Below the pieces are notes generated by a model that saw only the letters and a program-made list of their open reading frames with translations, was not told the DNA's origin and searched no databases. This document shows positions 18,610 through 29,734 of a stretch of 64,000 nt of DNA, piece by piece (positions within the stretch are counted from its first letter, which is position 1; the number at the start of each line of letters is the position of its first letter). The position numbers were made by a program, and so were the translations under genes. Origin of the DNA: Nitzschia sp. pyKryTriq1 (lineage: Eukaryota; Bacillariophyta; Bacillariophyceae; Bacillariales; Bacillariaceae); assembly GCA_956465555.1 (NCBI GenBank), contig OY101125.1, forward strand, positions 560,501 through 624,500, in the 5' to 3' direction.

Positions 18610-20550
18610 ATGGCAGAACAAGTCCAGGAGGCCCTCGACCAAATGGTCGCCCCCTTGAGGGACTTGATGGATCGCAACATTTTTAGCGAAACAGAAATCA
18701 AGGCGATCGTATCGCGGCGGCGAGAATCCGAGTATTTACTGCGTCGTCGTGCTGCCCGAAAGGCCGACTTTTTGCGATATATCGAAGCCGAACAACTCTT
18801 GGAAGAGTTGAGAAGAATTCGTACAGAACAACGAAAACGAGACCATCGAAAGAGTCAACAGCAACAACGACCCGAAGATGACGAAAACAGCGATGAAGAA
18901 AATGACAATGATAAGAAAGGAAAGAACAGCAAGAAGGAAGAACAGCATATCGGGGATATTCATATCATGCAACATATTCATTTGTTGTTTGTTCGGGCGA
19001 TTCGTAAGTTTCGATCCGATCTAAGTTTGCATCTACTGCACGTGGACTTTTGTAAGAAGTACCAGTCCTGGACTCGTCTTGGCAAAGTATATGCCGAAGC
19101 TTTGCAAATCTTTCCTCGAAAAGCGGGACTGTGGATCGAGGCGGCGTCGCACGAATTCTTTGGAGCCCGTCGCAGCATTCGGAATGCTCGCATTTTGATG
19201 CAACGGGGGCTACGTATCCTTCCTCGCGCGGAAGATATGTGGGTCGAATACTTTTCGTTGGAGCTACACTATGCCCAAACTTTGAAAGGACGTCGACAAA
19301 TCCTCCTCAAGGGCCACGGTCGTCAAGAAATGGAAGAAGTGAAAGAGAACAAAGAAAAAGATGAAGGTGCCGAAGCCGAAGCCCAGGACTACAAGATTGC
19401 TTCCATTGTATACAAGAATGCCATCAAGGCCATTCCGAACTCGATTCCGTTTCGGTTGCGCTTTTTGGATACCTGTCGTCATTTTCCTGATACTCAAGAT
19501 CTGATGAATTCCATCCAAGAACCACTTCAACAAGACTTTAGCTCGCAACCAGAAGCATGGATCGCTCGTGCCTACTATACATTGCAGCAATTGGCCGCTA
19601 CTGCTGATGCTGATGCCAGTGGTGAGGAAAGTACCAGTACTCAAAGACCAAAGAAGAAGTCAAAAACAAAGGATCCGGTTATTGCAGTATTGGAGGAGGC
19701 TATGGAGACTGTTGGTAGTGAAGAGATGAATTTGCAGGCCTTTCGCTTTGCTCAACAGTATTTGGATGAACAAGAAAAGAAGGGAAGCGAGGATTCCGTG
19801 GTACAAGCTCAAGAGCTCATCAATCGTATCTTAAAACAAAGCTCAGAACAAGTGGATTCCTCAGACTTGGCCTTGGAACAAGCCGAGTACTATATTTCTA
19901 GGGGTGAAGATGAGATGGCGAAGCTCGTATTGGAAGCATTCTGCATGTCAGCAGGAGCCAAAACGAAAGCAGTAGCTCCCGCTTCCTTGTGGATTCGATG
20001 GGCAAGTCTTTACGACGATGACGATGACAACAATAACGCCACCGAGGGGACACGTATTTTCAAGAAAGCGCTGGATCGAATTCCTCTCGATCGCAAGGAC
20101 CATGTGTATGTCGTGCTGCAATATTTTGGTTCCCTGCTCCGTCAAGAGGAATTGGACAAGAATTTGTTGAATGATACCTTCCAACGAATTCTTTTGTTGG
20201 CTCCAACCTCGTGGGATATTGTTGTGGAAGATGTCTCTGACTATTGGTTTGGGATCGAAAGTATCGGTCATGCGTATCTGGAATACTTGAAACGCATGGA
20301 AAGTGTATTCGGGTTAGAGGCTGCACGCAAAGTGTACAATGTTGTGCTCTTTCAGTCGACAGTCCAGATCAATGAGACAAGTGTGGATTGTATGAAGGAC
20401 TTTATGGATATGTGTCTGGAACTGGAGAAGAAATCAAATGGAAAACAACAACTACGCCGGTTGTACGATCAAGTGTTACAGATTTTGGAAGGAACGCCTT
20501 TGGAAAAGAAGTACCGCCAAGAACGAAATGATTCAATTATTTATCAATAG
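18610..20550 (+). CDS. UTP6: U3 snoRNA-associated protein UTP6
   Basis: 646 aa, no introns, close to the family length. The N-terminus is diagnostic: MAEQVQEALDQMVAPLRDL, FSETEIKAIVSRRRESEYLL, RRRAARKADFLRYIEAEQLL. A low-complexity acidic/Lys insertion (about residues 80-115) interrupts it, then HAT (half-a-TPR) repeats follow: FCKKYQSWTRLGKVYAEAL, LWIEAASHEF, MWVEYFSLELHYAQTL. UTP6 is part of the UTP-B module of the 90S pre-ribosome and is needed for 18S rRNA processing in the nucleolus. The C-terminal half carries further HAT-like helices, for example WDIVVEDVSDYWFG and LYDQVLQILEGT. Confidence 0.9.
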   Translation: MAEQVQEALDQMVAPLRDLMDRNIFSETEIKAIVSRRRESEYLLRRRAARKADFLRYIEAEQLLEELRRIRTEQRKRDHRKSQQQQRPEDDENSDEENDNDKKGKNSKKEEQHIGDIHIMQHIHLLFVRAIRKFRSDLSLHLLHVDFCKKYQSWTRLGKVYAEALQIFPRKAGLWIEAASHEFFGARRSIRNARILMQRGLRILPRAEDMWVEYFSLELHYAQTLKGRRQILLKGHGRQEMEEVKENKEKDEGAEAEAQDYKIASIVYKNAIKAIPNSIPFRLRFLDTCRHFPDTQDLMNSIQEPLQQDFSSQPEAWIARAYYTLQQLAATADADASGEESTSTQRPKKKSKTKDPVIAVLEEAMETVGSEEMNLQAFRFAQQYLDEQEKKGSEDSVVQAQELINRILKQSSEQVDSSDLALEQAEYYISRGEDEMAKLVLEAFCMSAGAKTKAVAPASLWIRWASLYDDDDDNNNATEGTRIFKKALDRIPLDRKDHVYVVLQYFGSLLRQEELDKNLLNDTFQRILLLAPTSWDIVVEDVSDYWFGIESIGHAYLEYLKRMESVFGLEAARKVYNVVLFQSTVQINETSVDCMKDFMDMCLELEKKSNGKQQLRRLYDQVLQILEGTPLEKKYRQERNDSIIYQ

Positions 20551-20845
20551 GATTATATAAAGTTATTGAGTCCGTTCGTTAGTTTTTGGTAGTTTCGGCT
20601 AGAGTAAAGTAGTTCTTGATGCATGGTTGTTCATGGTTCTTCGGTACTAATGGGTGTTGGTGGCGGAAGATATAACAAGTGTGCGAGAAAGAAAAAGCAG
20701 GCACTGTGTTGGCTATGGTGTGGTGCACTCGTGTGCAAGCCGATTGCCATATTCTCAGTGCGCTCCATGCGTGCAAAGCAGAGTTCGATGATGATGACGA
20801 CGACTGCTTTGGGATCGGCGAATTTTTAATACAGTAAGCTCCTCC

Positions 20846-21514
20846 TCATGCTTGTGCCGAAGTTGACTGCTGCTGCTGCTGCTGCTGCTGCAGAGTTCGC
20901 AAGGTGTTTACCTTGTCTGTGGAGGCTTGAATCGGCGCCGCAAAGGCCGTTAAAAAGGATTCCCAATCTCCTGGCTCCATTAGCAATTCTCGTTGGATAG
21001 TATCGTTGACCATGGGCTCAAAGGTCTTGTCACTTTCCGTACCATGCGCTGCGACACACTGCCCATTGCGATAGATTTGAATGTAGGGATACGTGTCCAC
21101 TCCAAGAGTCGGAAAGAGATCGGGATGGGCCGTCTTTTCAATTTCCGCAAACTGAATAGGAGCGGTTTGGTAAAATCGTGACATTTTCTTATACTTGAGT
21201 TCAATCCGTTTGCACAGTGGACAACTGTTGGCGTAGTACTTGATGACTGCGAGCGAGTCTTGCGGGGCCGAGTCGATGTAGTTCAGAAAGTCGTCTAGTG
21301 ATTGCAGTCGGTGAACTTTGGGCACAGGAGGCCTCGTAGTTGTGGCCGTATTCCCACCATCGGGACTTCCTTCACTGGCGGTAGACCATAGCAAGAAAGA
21401 GGGTTCGGATGTGCTGGTGGATCGGGCAACCGTTGTGGGAAAACTCGGGAGAAAGGATTCCGCCGTCGGCAAGCATGCCGCCATCAGCACAAAGAATGCC
21501 GAATACATCGTCAT
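20846..21514 (-). CDS. Plastid thioredoxin-like protein with CPLC active site
   Basis: 222 aa. The signal peptide (MTMYSAFFVLMAACLPTAES) is followed by FLPSF, the Phe-led context of diatom plastid import. The thioredoxin fold spans about residues 68-170: VIKYYANSCPLCKRIELKYK with the redox pair C98 and C101, then the cis-Pro segment DTYPYIQIYRNG. The active site is CPLC and the Trp of the usual WCGPC is replaced by Ser, so redox properties will differ from classical thioredoxins. The C-terminus ends in a poly-Gln run encoded by a CTG/CAG repeat (20869-20891). The partner is unknown. Confidence 0.82.
   Translation of the reverse strand: MTMYSAFFVLMAACLPTAESFLPSFPTTVARSTSTSEPSFLLWSTASEGSPDGGNTATTTRPPVPKVHRLQSLDDFLNYIDSAPQDSLAVIKYYANSCPLCKRIELKYKKMSRFYQTAPIQFAEIEKTAHPDLFPTLGVDTYPYIQIYRNGQCVAAHGTESDKTFEPMVNDTIQRELLMEPGDWESFLTAFAAPIQASTDKVNTLRTLQQQQQQQQSTSAQA
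20869..20891. repeat. CTG/CAG microsatellite coding poly-Gln
   Basis: An uninterrupted GCTGCT run that encodes the poly-Gln near the C-terminus of the thioredoxin-like protein. Confidence 0.9.
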
Positions 21515-22023
21515 CGTATCTTTACAGTACAGTACCAGTACTACGGTCTCAAGATGGTCAATGTATAGGGCCGGGAATAAGTTCTAACAGTAGTACGCAT
21601 AGAAAAGTGAGTTTGGTGCAACACTACATTACTTCATGATGATGGTTGGCTGTTGATGATGAAGCTGTCTCGCGGATGGATCGAATTCTTTCGAAAGTCC
21701 AGCAAGAAAAATCACGAGAAAATCTGACGTAGCCGTCTGCCCTCGCACCGCCACGTACGTTTGGTTTTGTCCGTTATCGATCGAACTAACGGACAATTTT
21801 TTCTGTCCGTCGTGGAAATTTTTTGACCATGATGGCGGTCGGTGGTCGGAGGTCGGAGGTTATTCCCGATTACCGCGTATACTACAGTATCTCTCAAACA
21901 CAACAATATACTGCAGCTACTTTGTAGTCTCTAGTGAGAAAGCGGTCACAGAAGACACCACCTTATATCAAGGCCCACTGGGAAAAGAATGATGGTGACC
22001 GGCACAATATTTGAAATTGTTTG
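21515..22023. other. Divergent promoter region
   Basis: 509 bp between the thioredoxin-like gene and the TTI1-like gene. It contains a TCGGAGGTCGGAGG direct repeat near 21845-21860 and no recognised gene. Confidence 0.45.
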
Positions 22024-25000
22024 ATGGGAGAGAGGATGACATCATCATCAGCGGCTGTCGCCAGCAAAAGAAGGCTCCCCGCCTCGGGCCAAACCCAGGT
22101 CGTCTTTGTGCAACTCGATCCTATTTTGAAGAAATTGCTAGAATACGTTACCAAGTATCGGGAATTGACGGAACAACTCCTAGTTGTAGGCAGCAGCAGC
22201 AACAGCAACAACAGAATCAACATGAACGAGCCTTCTAGTATCCTTGAGAGATGGATCGCCAATGTGAAATCACAGGTCGACTGCCTCCATGAGCTGCAGG
22301 AAGCGATTCAAGTAACATTGGGACCACCCTTTGCTCCCAGTCTTTTGGTTCTTGCCGATTATATTTCTCTCCCGTTGACAGCCATCTTTCACATTCTCTC
22401 TCAACAAGAAGTCACCACCAACACCACCAACAACAACACTGTTCTCGTCAGTTACTTGCGAAAACTTCACCAAGCGGCGGCGGAATGCATACAAATATAC
22501 ACTCAAGTGGTTACTCCGCCGGATACCGTGGAGAACTTACCTATCGCCATCTCGCTAAGTTCCAAGCATTCCATTCAATTTCTCGTGGCACTGACGAGAG
22601 GTATTCCTACTGCTAATATTAATGTTAATGCTACATCCACCTCTCCTCAAGACAATGATGGTCATGACAAGGCAACAAAAGCACTAGACGATGGAAGCGA
22701 TTGTTGGATGGCGATTCTACACGCTTTGAGATCCGTTCTGAAAGTCTGTCCGACGAAAGACTTGGTACAGGCTCTCGAAGGAGGTCTCGTGGCACGCTTG
22801 GTCGATTGTGCTACGACTATTGTCGAAGGGGGAAAAACAAGTAGTATGATTTCCTCAAAGGATACGGTGCGATTAGAGTCGGTACAGCTATTACAGAACC
22901 TCTTGGATCAGACGGCAGACGATCCAAACATCTGGCAGTCGTTGTTTCCAGGAGTTTTGGTGGCGCTGTATCGTTGTCTCCTATCATGCCATCGTCAGGC
23001 TTCGACGGGACAGTCGGTCGCAGTGGAATGTGGGTGTTTGCAGTGCATTCAGAAATTGCTTCGGATCACCCTCGTACCCATACAGAACAAAGAGCAGCAG
23101 CTTCATCACCAGGGATCATCATCGGCAGCATCATCATCCAAAGAGGTTGATGGGACATCCACCGCCACTACCATGCTGCAAAATCTTCAACTGTTGGCGC
23201 GAAACACCAATGAGAAGAGGACTCCTCGTCCTCCGTCATCATCGTCATCACCTCCAGGACTAGTGGATTCTTCCAAGACTGACTTTTTGTCACATGTACG
23301 GGAGCGTGCTGTGACACCACTCCATATATTACTCAAGCAAGCCATGGCTTCCAAGTCGTCGAGTGTCTGCCTGGAGGCAACTCATTTGTGCCAAGTGGTC
23401 TTGGTGGAAACAAACACTTGCTGGAGAGGAACATCCCTTCCCGAGGCTGCAATGGAGTGTTGTTTGATCCTTCAAAACACTGCTGGGGGTAAGTTTAATA
23501 TTTTTGTCGCGAGACGATGAAAAAGTATATATTCTGGGTGATAAACGTGTCTCACGAATTCATTGGTTTGCAGACGACAGGGTAGCACAATCTGCCAAAT
23601 CGGTCTTGAACGCTCAACAACAACAACTTGGAACAAAGGATCTGGCCCCTATAATATCCAAGATACGATCCTTGGTGGGAGAATTACCAGTTCTGTCACA
23701 AGGGGGTAAGACGGTAGATTTAAAGATGCATCTTCAACTTTTGAAAGGTTACGTGCAAGCTCTTGGACCCAAAGCGGGCAAGGAGCTGGCGGCCTCGACC
23801 TTTCCGTATCAGCCGTTGATTCGTAAGTGATGTACTCTACAATATACGTTAGGAGGTGTAACATGGTTGAGAAATCTTGGCTAATCTCTTGTCGCTGTGG
23901 CATCTTTTTCATTGCGCATGGATAGAGCTCATGGAGGTGGATTTTTCGGCAGCGACTCAAGTATCCCGGTTGCTTCCGCTTCTGGAAGTGACTGTTTGGG
24001 ATTCTTCCATGTCCCGGGATCACCATTCAAAGTTGCCGTGTCGATATTTGACACTGGACAATGCCAGGCTCGCTGAAGAAGTGATTGAATCTTTTGGGAA
24101 AGCTTTGGGAGCCAAACAAGGAGCATTCGTTGTAGACGCACTATTGTCTGACATGTTTGAAGGGTGGGCCCTTGCACCCCCGACACTCGCGCTCTTGAAA
24201 AAATGGGCCGGGAGCCTGTCCGTAGCGACCAAGGTAAGACAACCGCACTGTATTTGATGGCAAAATGTCTACAACAAAGCCTAATATGTTTGGCGTTGTA
24301 GGTGTTTATAGGGGCCTTTCATCCTTATTCTTCAAGCGAAGATTTACTACCGCTCTCGCAGAAAGAAGAGAAGCGACGCCGAAAGATTTTACTGTCTCTG
24401 GCATCATCGATTCTTCCTCTTTTGGCACATCCTCCGATTTATTTGTTGAGTTCAGCCGGTCAAACCGATCAGTTGGGCTCGAACGAGTTCGATCCGACTC
24501 CAAAAATGCAGCAGGGGATCGCTTCGGTCCTGGTCCTTTTGCTGGAATTACAGGCAGTAATGACGAATCTCTTGCAGCGAGCCACCGAGGATTTTGTGTC
24601 TATCCTTCTGTATCCGACCATCGACAAAGTACACGCCAAAAATAGTGTTATCGTTCAAGGAGCAGCCATGGATGCACTTCGAAGTATAGCGTATGCTTGT
24701 GGTGTAGACCAAGTCAGTTGTTTGCTTCAAAGGGAAGCAGCACGCCTCTTAGTTGACATGCTCAGTCGCTTGCGGGTGCCGGGAGGAGCAACGATATCAC
24801 GAGGTGAACATGCGACGGAGACTCTTGCAGTGGCATTCTGTTTGACCTGGGTCTGCGAAGAGATAGTGAGAGGGGGCACGCGGGAAAGTCCTTTTCTTGT
24901 TGATGGTAGCACCGTTTCGGGCGTAGTTGAGCTGGGCAATACATTGATGGATCGATTGGATCTCTTCTTTGTGAACAAGGTCATTGCAGAACAAGACACC

Positions 25001-26374
25001 TTCAAGATAACAGAAATGTACTCGGCGTTCTTTCGTTATCTCATATTTCTCTTTGATCGGGATGACAATGTTGAACAAGGGCAAGAGGAAGAGAATGTTG
25101 GCGGCGGATCCTGGTTGGAATTGCTTTCCGTTTTTCATTTACCATGTAAAGAAGCATTCGGGGAGGAGGAGGAGGAGGATTCTGAGGGAAGCCGTCACGA
25201 GACGTGTTCCGATTTGACTGGTGGATTGACGATAAGCAAGGCTGAAATCGATCTGAGCTCCAAGATCATTTCCATGGCTTGTTACTTCCTGTCCAACGAG
25301 AGTCTTCGTGTACAAATTAGTGCATGTGAAAGCTTGGCTTGGGGATTTCAATTTCTGGCCTTGACAGCAAAAAAGGTATGTCCAAAGGTGTTGCGGTACT
25401 CCACTGCAATTCTTTTCATTTCGTGTCTCAAAACATGCTGGTCATCGTTTTAGGATCCAGAAAAGGTTGAGGCAGAAATCCGAAATGCTGTTTTTCGACA
25501 AGTAGCAACATCTTGGCCATCCATCAAAGCCCGGCTTTCCAATGTGACCGATCAAGTCATCGAAAACAAACGTGCCATCACTTCGTTACTTGTCGTTTCC
25601 CCTTCGCATCAAGCGGGCACGCCTCAGAGATCAAACAGAGACATCCCGACACAGCGCTTCTTCCTGTCCAGAATGTTTCAACTCGTCGCTTCCATGTTTG
25701 AGTGCAGTGGAGATTTTATGGCAGATCGCTTCAATTCAAGTGTTTGGCCCATCATCGCGAAGCAATTTGCATTCCTGATGGAATCGCAGGAAAAGAAACA
25801 TCGTTCGAGGCCAGGGCAGAAAATTCTTGAGGAAGTTTCATCGTCAATACAGGGACATAACATTGTGTCCACCTCGAAGATTGATGATTCTGCGAGACAT
25901 CTACACCAGTGGAGTGATTCGGAGCGACACTTATTGCTCTCAATGACACGTTGCCTCTCTCGAATATTGGGCTGCGAGGATAGTCGAGGAACTTGCATCG
26001 TTCGGATTCACCAGGCGATCGGCCTGGTGCTTCTTCCCTTCCTAGGAGATCCCGATGACGAAATTTCATCGGGGGCGATGGCTGCCATCAAGAATCTCGT
26101 GGCTCAAGATTGTGACGTACTTTTACGTCCCATGCTAGAAACGAGCGGAAGAGGAATCATCCGTCCGATTTGGGTCTCACAACTGCAAGTAAGTCACCGC
26201 GTATACGAGACAGACCAGGCGAACAATCCAATCTGCGTAGTCACTTCAACGAACAAGAGGGCACGAGAGCACGAGACAATTACCGCTGTTGAGAAATCAA
26301 AGTCAAAACTTGCGATGGGCTGCGAGGAGATCCTCACCTTCATCGATAAGCTGCCAGAACAAGAGCTGCATTAG
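22024..26374 (+). CDS. TTI1: TTI1-like HEAT-repeat protein (TELO2-interacting protein 1)
   Basis: Five exons: 22024-23488, 23574-23822, 23926-24233, 24302-25375 and 25454-26374, with introns of 85, 103, 68 and 78 bp. All are GT-AG and every join keeps frame, giving about 1338 aa. The product is almost entirely helical with HEAT-like pairs. The fit to TTI1 rests on the central block AAMDALRSIAYACGVDQVSC and the C-terminal SSVWPIIAKQF block. TTI1 works with TELO2 and TTI2 to stabilise PIKK kinases (TOR, ATM, ATR). Low-complexity Ser/Asn insertions lengthen the protein. A GTAAGT at 26189 could be a donor, but reading through gives a better tail. Another large HEAT family cannot be excluded. Confidence 0.68.
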
Positions 26375-26475
26375 CTCTTCTGTGAAGAAAACCAAACAGA
26401 GAAATACTTCCAGTTCCAGCGCATCAATTCGTTTTTACATCTTTAACACGCAGTTATATCCACTCATAGGAGTAG

Positions 26476-27717
26476 CTAGTCGATCTTCGAAGTAGGGGCG
26501 GCGGGAGACAGATGAATAGCCACCACATCGTGGGATCCGACCAGAGAGGTGAAACTGCCTTGGAAGGCGCCCAAATCTTTATGCAACCATACTTCTCGAG
26601 CGTTTGCCTTGGTTCCTGGTGAAAGTCCAATATCGCTCCAAAGAGCCGTAATGTTCTCAGGTTTGTTGGATCGGTTAAACAAGACCACGGCAATGTCTCC
26701 ACCCGATAAATCTCCCGCCCATACCTCCAACGCTCCATCACCCTTGATCGAACCGCCTAGATCCAGCACACCCACTTTTGATCTTTTATAGCCCTGCTTT
26801 CCCAAAGGGTCTTGATTCCAAGCAATGACTTCCTTGTTGGTAATTATTTCGAGGACCTCATCCGGCAGATCCCTCAGATCATTCCCCAAGAGAAGCGGCG
26901 ATTTCATCAAGCACCAGAGGGTAAAATGAGCTCGTTGTTCGGCCACAGTCAGATCCCCATTCCCTACTTCCAGCATGTCGGGATCGTTCCAGCCACCCGG
27001 ACCCGCGTAGTCATGCCACTTGTTATTCAGATCGAGTAGCGTGGTAATGCTTTTCCAAGTAGGAGCAATGTCACCCGTCGTTCGCCACGAATTGCCAACT
27101 TCGGCCGCCCACGTAGCTGGATCCTTGTTTCCCCACTCGCACAAGGAAAAGAAAATGGGATGCCCCGTTTGATTCAACGCATCGTGCATTCTCTGATAGC
27201 GATCGTGCACGTCCATGCCCAAATTGAAGCAGTTGTCATACTTCAAGTAATCCACCTTCCACTCAGCATACGTAGCCGCATCTTCGGTTTCATAGCCCAA
27301 ACCACCGGGTCGGCCCTGACATGTTCGAATACCAGCATCGGAATACAGACCAAATTTCAAACCCAACGAATGCACGAATTCTCTCAAGGCCGGGATTCCG
27401 CTCGGAAATTTATCGAAATCTTCCTCAATATAACCCGAAGAATTTCGTCGGATTTGCCAGCAATCATCCAAATTGACGTAGCGATACCCCAATTTGTCCA
27501 GTCCCAGATCGACCAGAGCCTGTGCTGTCTCTTGGATCAACGTTTCTTCGATTTGACAATGAAAGTGGTTCCACGAATTCCAACCCATGGGAGGAGTCAA
27601 CCCCAGACCATTGTCATATCCTAAAGAAGGACGCGAGAGGTTGAGGAACACCACCAAAGGAAGAGTCGTCCACGACAAATATGCTTTCGCTTTTATTACT
27701 GAAATGTTGTTTTTCAT
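26476..27717 (-). CDS. Alpha-galactosidase, glycoside hydrolase family 27
   Basis: 413 aa from the ATG at 27717, a normal GH27 length. A signal peptide (MKNNISVIKAKAYLSW, then TTLPLVVFLNL) precedes the mature start LGLTPPMGWNSWNHFHC, the family hallmark. The nucleophile Asp is in DYLKYDNCF and the acid/base Asp in SWRTTGDIAP. Substrate-binding elements YVNLDDCWQ and YAGPGGWNDPDMLEVGNG are present. The enzyme removes terminal alpha-galactosyl residues from oligosaccharides, galactomannans or glycolipids. The signal peptide implies secretion or a vacuolar site. The open frame continues upstream to 27993 without a better signal peptide, and its outermost start is not an ATG. Confidence 0.93.
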   Translation of the reverse strand: MKNNISVIKAKAYLSWTTLPLVVFLNLSRPSLGYDNGLGLTPPMGWNSWNHFHCQIEETLIQETAQALVDLGLDKLGYRYVNLDDCWQIRRNSSGYIEEDFDKFPSGIPALREFVHSLGLKFGLYSDAGIRTCQGRPGGLGYETEDAATYAEWKVDYLKYDNCFNLGMDVHDRYQRMHDALNQTGHPIFFSLCEWGNKDPATWAAEVGNSWRTTGDIAPTWKSITTLLDLNNKWHDYAGPGGWNDPDMLEVGNGDLTVAEQRAHFTLWCLMKSPLLLGNDLRDLPDEVLEIITNKEVIAWNQDPLGKQGYKRSKVGVLDLGGSIKGDGALEVWAGDLSGGDIAVVLFNRSNKPENITALWSDIGLSPGTKANAREVWLHKDLGAFQGSFTSLVGSHDVVAIHLSPAAPTSKID

Positions 27718-28180
27718 GATGATGTTATTGCTGTTGTTGTTGATGTTGTTGGTTGATATCATTACTGGTATGGCTGTTCTATATGGCATCGATCGACATG
27801 CGGTGCAAAGTGCAAAAGAGATCGACATCGTCGCAATACCGTACCAGTACCGGGTACCGGTAGATATATCCAACGGATAAAAAGCCGAATCAATTGGTCG
27901 GATGACGGACAGGACTGACTGACGACTCGGGCTAATCGAAGCAAGATCGAAGATCGAAGATCGCAATCGCGCGAGTGTTGCGCGAAATCTCACTTCCTCA
28001 TTGGACCCGTTTGACCAAATCGTCTGGCCGACACATCACGAAAGTCAATTCACGTCCACGAAAAAAACAGAAACGTATCTTTTTCACCATGATGATGATG
28101 CCACAGAGCCACCTGTGATACTACTTGGAGTCCTAGAGAACAAACCATCCTTCCTCCTCCTTTCACCATACTGCAATGGT
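27718..28180. other. Divergent spacer, part of it open in the downstream frame
   Basis: 463 bp between the GH27 start and the first ATG of the JmjC-like gene. From a stop at 27920 onward, the JmjC frame is open without any ATG, and 28001-28180 looks coding in composition. GTACC/ACCGGT palindromes lie at about 27840-27862. Confidence 0.45.
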
Positions 28181-29623
28181 ATGACATCCAAAGCGATATT
28201 AGACATCATGGATGAACAACGACCCAAGAAGCGACCCCGCTCGACTTCCGAAGATCAGCATAAGAAGAAGATGATGATGATTCCTACGTTCGTGAATGAC
28301 CATGATGATGTATTGGCAGCGACTATTGATACAGACGAATTCGTCGAGGCCTGGGAGACGTTCCAAGTGGTACATTTACCGCGGAAAAAGAATAACGACG
28401 AAGCGTCGCATCCGTCGTTATCTATAACAGGAGCGTTCAACTGGAAGCATATTCAGGATGTGTTTGGCAAACTTTCGGAGAAGGACAAAGAATCTTTTTG
28501 TATCGAGACTGCGCCCAAGAAGAAGGCCACCAGCAACAAAACGAACAACAACAGTAACGATCAGCAAGAACAAGACGAAACGATGCCACCCGAATCGTTC
28601 TTTCAAGTAGTATTGCCATCATCATCATCATCATCACACGGTCAAGAAGATGCTGATATCACACCGACGCCCTATTACTGCAGTTTTCTCGTTCAAAAGG
28701 ATGATTCCTCTCTCCAGAATTTGTTGTCGCGAGTTCCAGTGCCCACCATCAAGAATCATCAGTGGAGTCATGAACCTTGTGTTTGGATCTTTTTTGGTCG
28801 TAATCCTCTTCCTCCTCCTGTGTCGAATGGTGGCGACAACGACGACGACGATGATAATGAGAATGAGAATGATGATCTTCAAGGGCGACCCGAACATACG
28901 GATTCTATTTCTCATGATGGAACCTGGCACTATCAGTTGAGTGGAGTCAAACGCTGGCTGTTGCGACCCACTGCCAAACTCTTGGAACACTGGAAAAACA
29001 AGACACAAGGAACAACCGTGTCCAAGGAACAATTTGCAAACTGGGAGCAAACTGACAATGACAACGACAGCGATAACGATTCTGACTATCGGATCACGGT
29101 GGAATGCCGACAGGGGGATATTCTTGTGATCAACACTCAATTATGGTTCCATCAGACCATCCTCCCTCCCCAGTCGGATCCATCTGTCTCGTACGCGCGC
29201 GATTTCTGGGCTCATCCCAAGAAGCCATCGTCTACGGTACCGCCGACTGATGACAATTCACAGCAACAGCAATCACAAGACAACGACAATAACGAAAGTA
29301 GTAGTAGCAGCGGGTGTATCATGACCAATGTGGATGGCTTGTACGCGACCAACGATATAGCGGCTGGAACCATTGTCTTTCGTGAAAGCGACATGCCGGA
29401 TTGCGAGCTTCATCGTTCCAGCGAAAACCCAAATTGTGAAGTGGTGGAACTGGAGGATGGTTCCGGTGCCGTTGTGTCGTCACGAGACATTGTAGCGGGA
29501 GAATTTTTTTGTATTGCCGAATCATCATCGGAAGAAGAAGAGGACGGTGATGAGGACGAAGAAGAAGAAGGCCAGGGATCAGACGACGATGGAGACTTTG
29601 AGGATGTTGAAGAGGAGGAATGA
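28181..29623 (+). CDS. JmjC/cupin-like protein with a shortened SET-like C-terminal domain
   Basis: 480 aa from the first in-frame ATG. The middle carries a JmjC/cupin-like core: EHTDSISHDGTWHYQLSGVK has the HxD iron pair, RWLLRPT follows, and CRQGDILVINTQLWFHQT supplies the distal His. The C-terminal part reads like a SET domain reduced to its ends: GLYATNDIAAGTIVF, then HRSSENPNCEVVELEDG, SRDIVAGEFFCIAE. The usual SET-I insert is missing. The last 40 residues are almost pure acid. If active, it would be a 2-oxoglutarate-dependent hydroxylase or demethylase; the SET remnant may be structural. The frame stays open upstream to 27920 without ATG, so an upstream exon or a missed start is possible. 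Confidence 0.65.
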   Translation: MTSKAILDIMDEQRPKKRPRSTSEDQHKKKMMMIPTFVNDHDDVLAATIDTDEFVEAWETFQVVHLPRKKNNDEASHPSLSITGAFNWKHIQDVFGKLSEKDKESFCIETAPKKKATSNKTNNNSNDQQEQDETMPPESFFQVVLPSSSSSSHGQEDADITPTPYYCSFLVQKDDSSLQNLLSRVPVPTIKNHQWSHEPCVWIFFGRNPLPPPVSNGGDNDDDDDNENENDDLQGRPEHTDSISHDGTWHYQLSGVKRWLLRPTAKLLEHWKNKTQGTTVSKEQFANWEQTDNDNDSDNDSDYRITVECRQGDILVINTQLWFHQTILPPQSDPSVSYARDFWAHPKKPSSTVPPTDDNSQQQQSQDNDNNESSSSSGCIMTNVDGLYATNDIAAGTIVFRESDMPDCELHRSSENPNCEVVELEDGSGAVVSSRDIVAGEFFCIAESSSEEEEDGDEDEEEEGQGSDDDGDFEDVEEEE

Positions 29624-29734
29624 TTTAATGAAAATTGGTGAGACTACAATTCAATGTTCCCCAGTATCAATTGTGTAAATCTATGGGTTAGTTCATTACG
29701 AGTAGTCTATGATAGCGAGATCTGAGTAGAGCAG

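Noticed and set aside
26189-26240. A possible fifth intron (GTAAGT donor, CGTAG acceptor) in the TTI1-like gene
   Set aside because: It would be only 52 bp and would shift the tail into an Arg/Ser-rich frame. The unspliced frame gives a more natural helical C-terminus.
28001-28003. TTG as the start of the JmjC-like protein
   Set aside because: Non-ATG initiation is possible but unsupported. I placed the start at the first ATG and noted the open frame separately.
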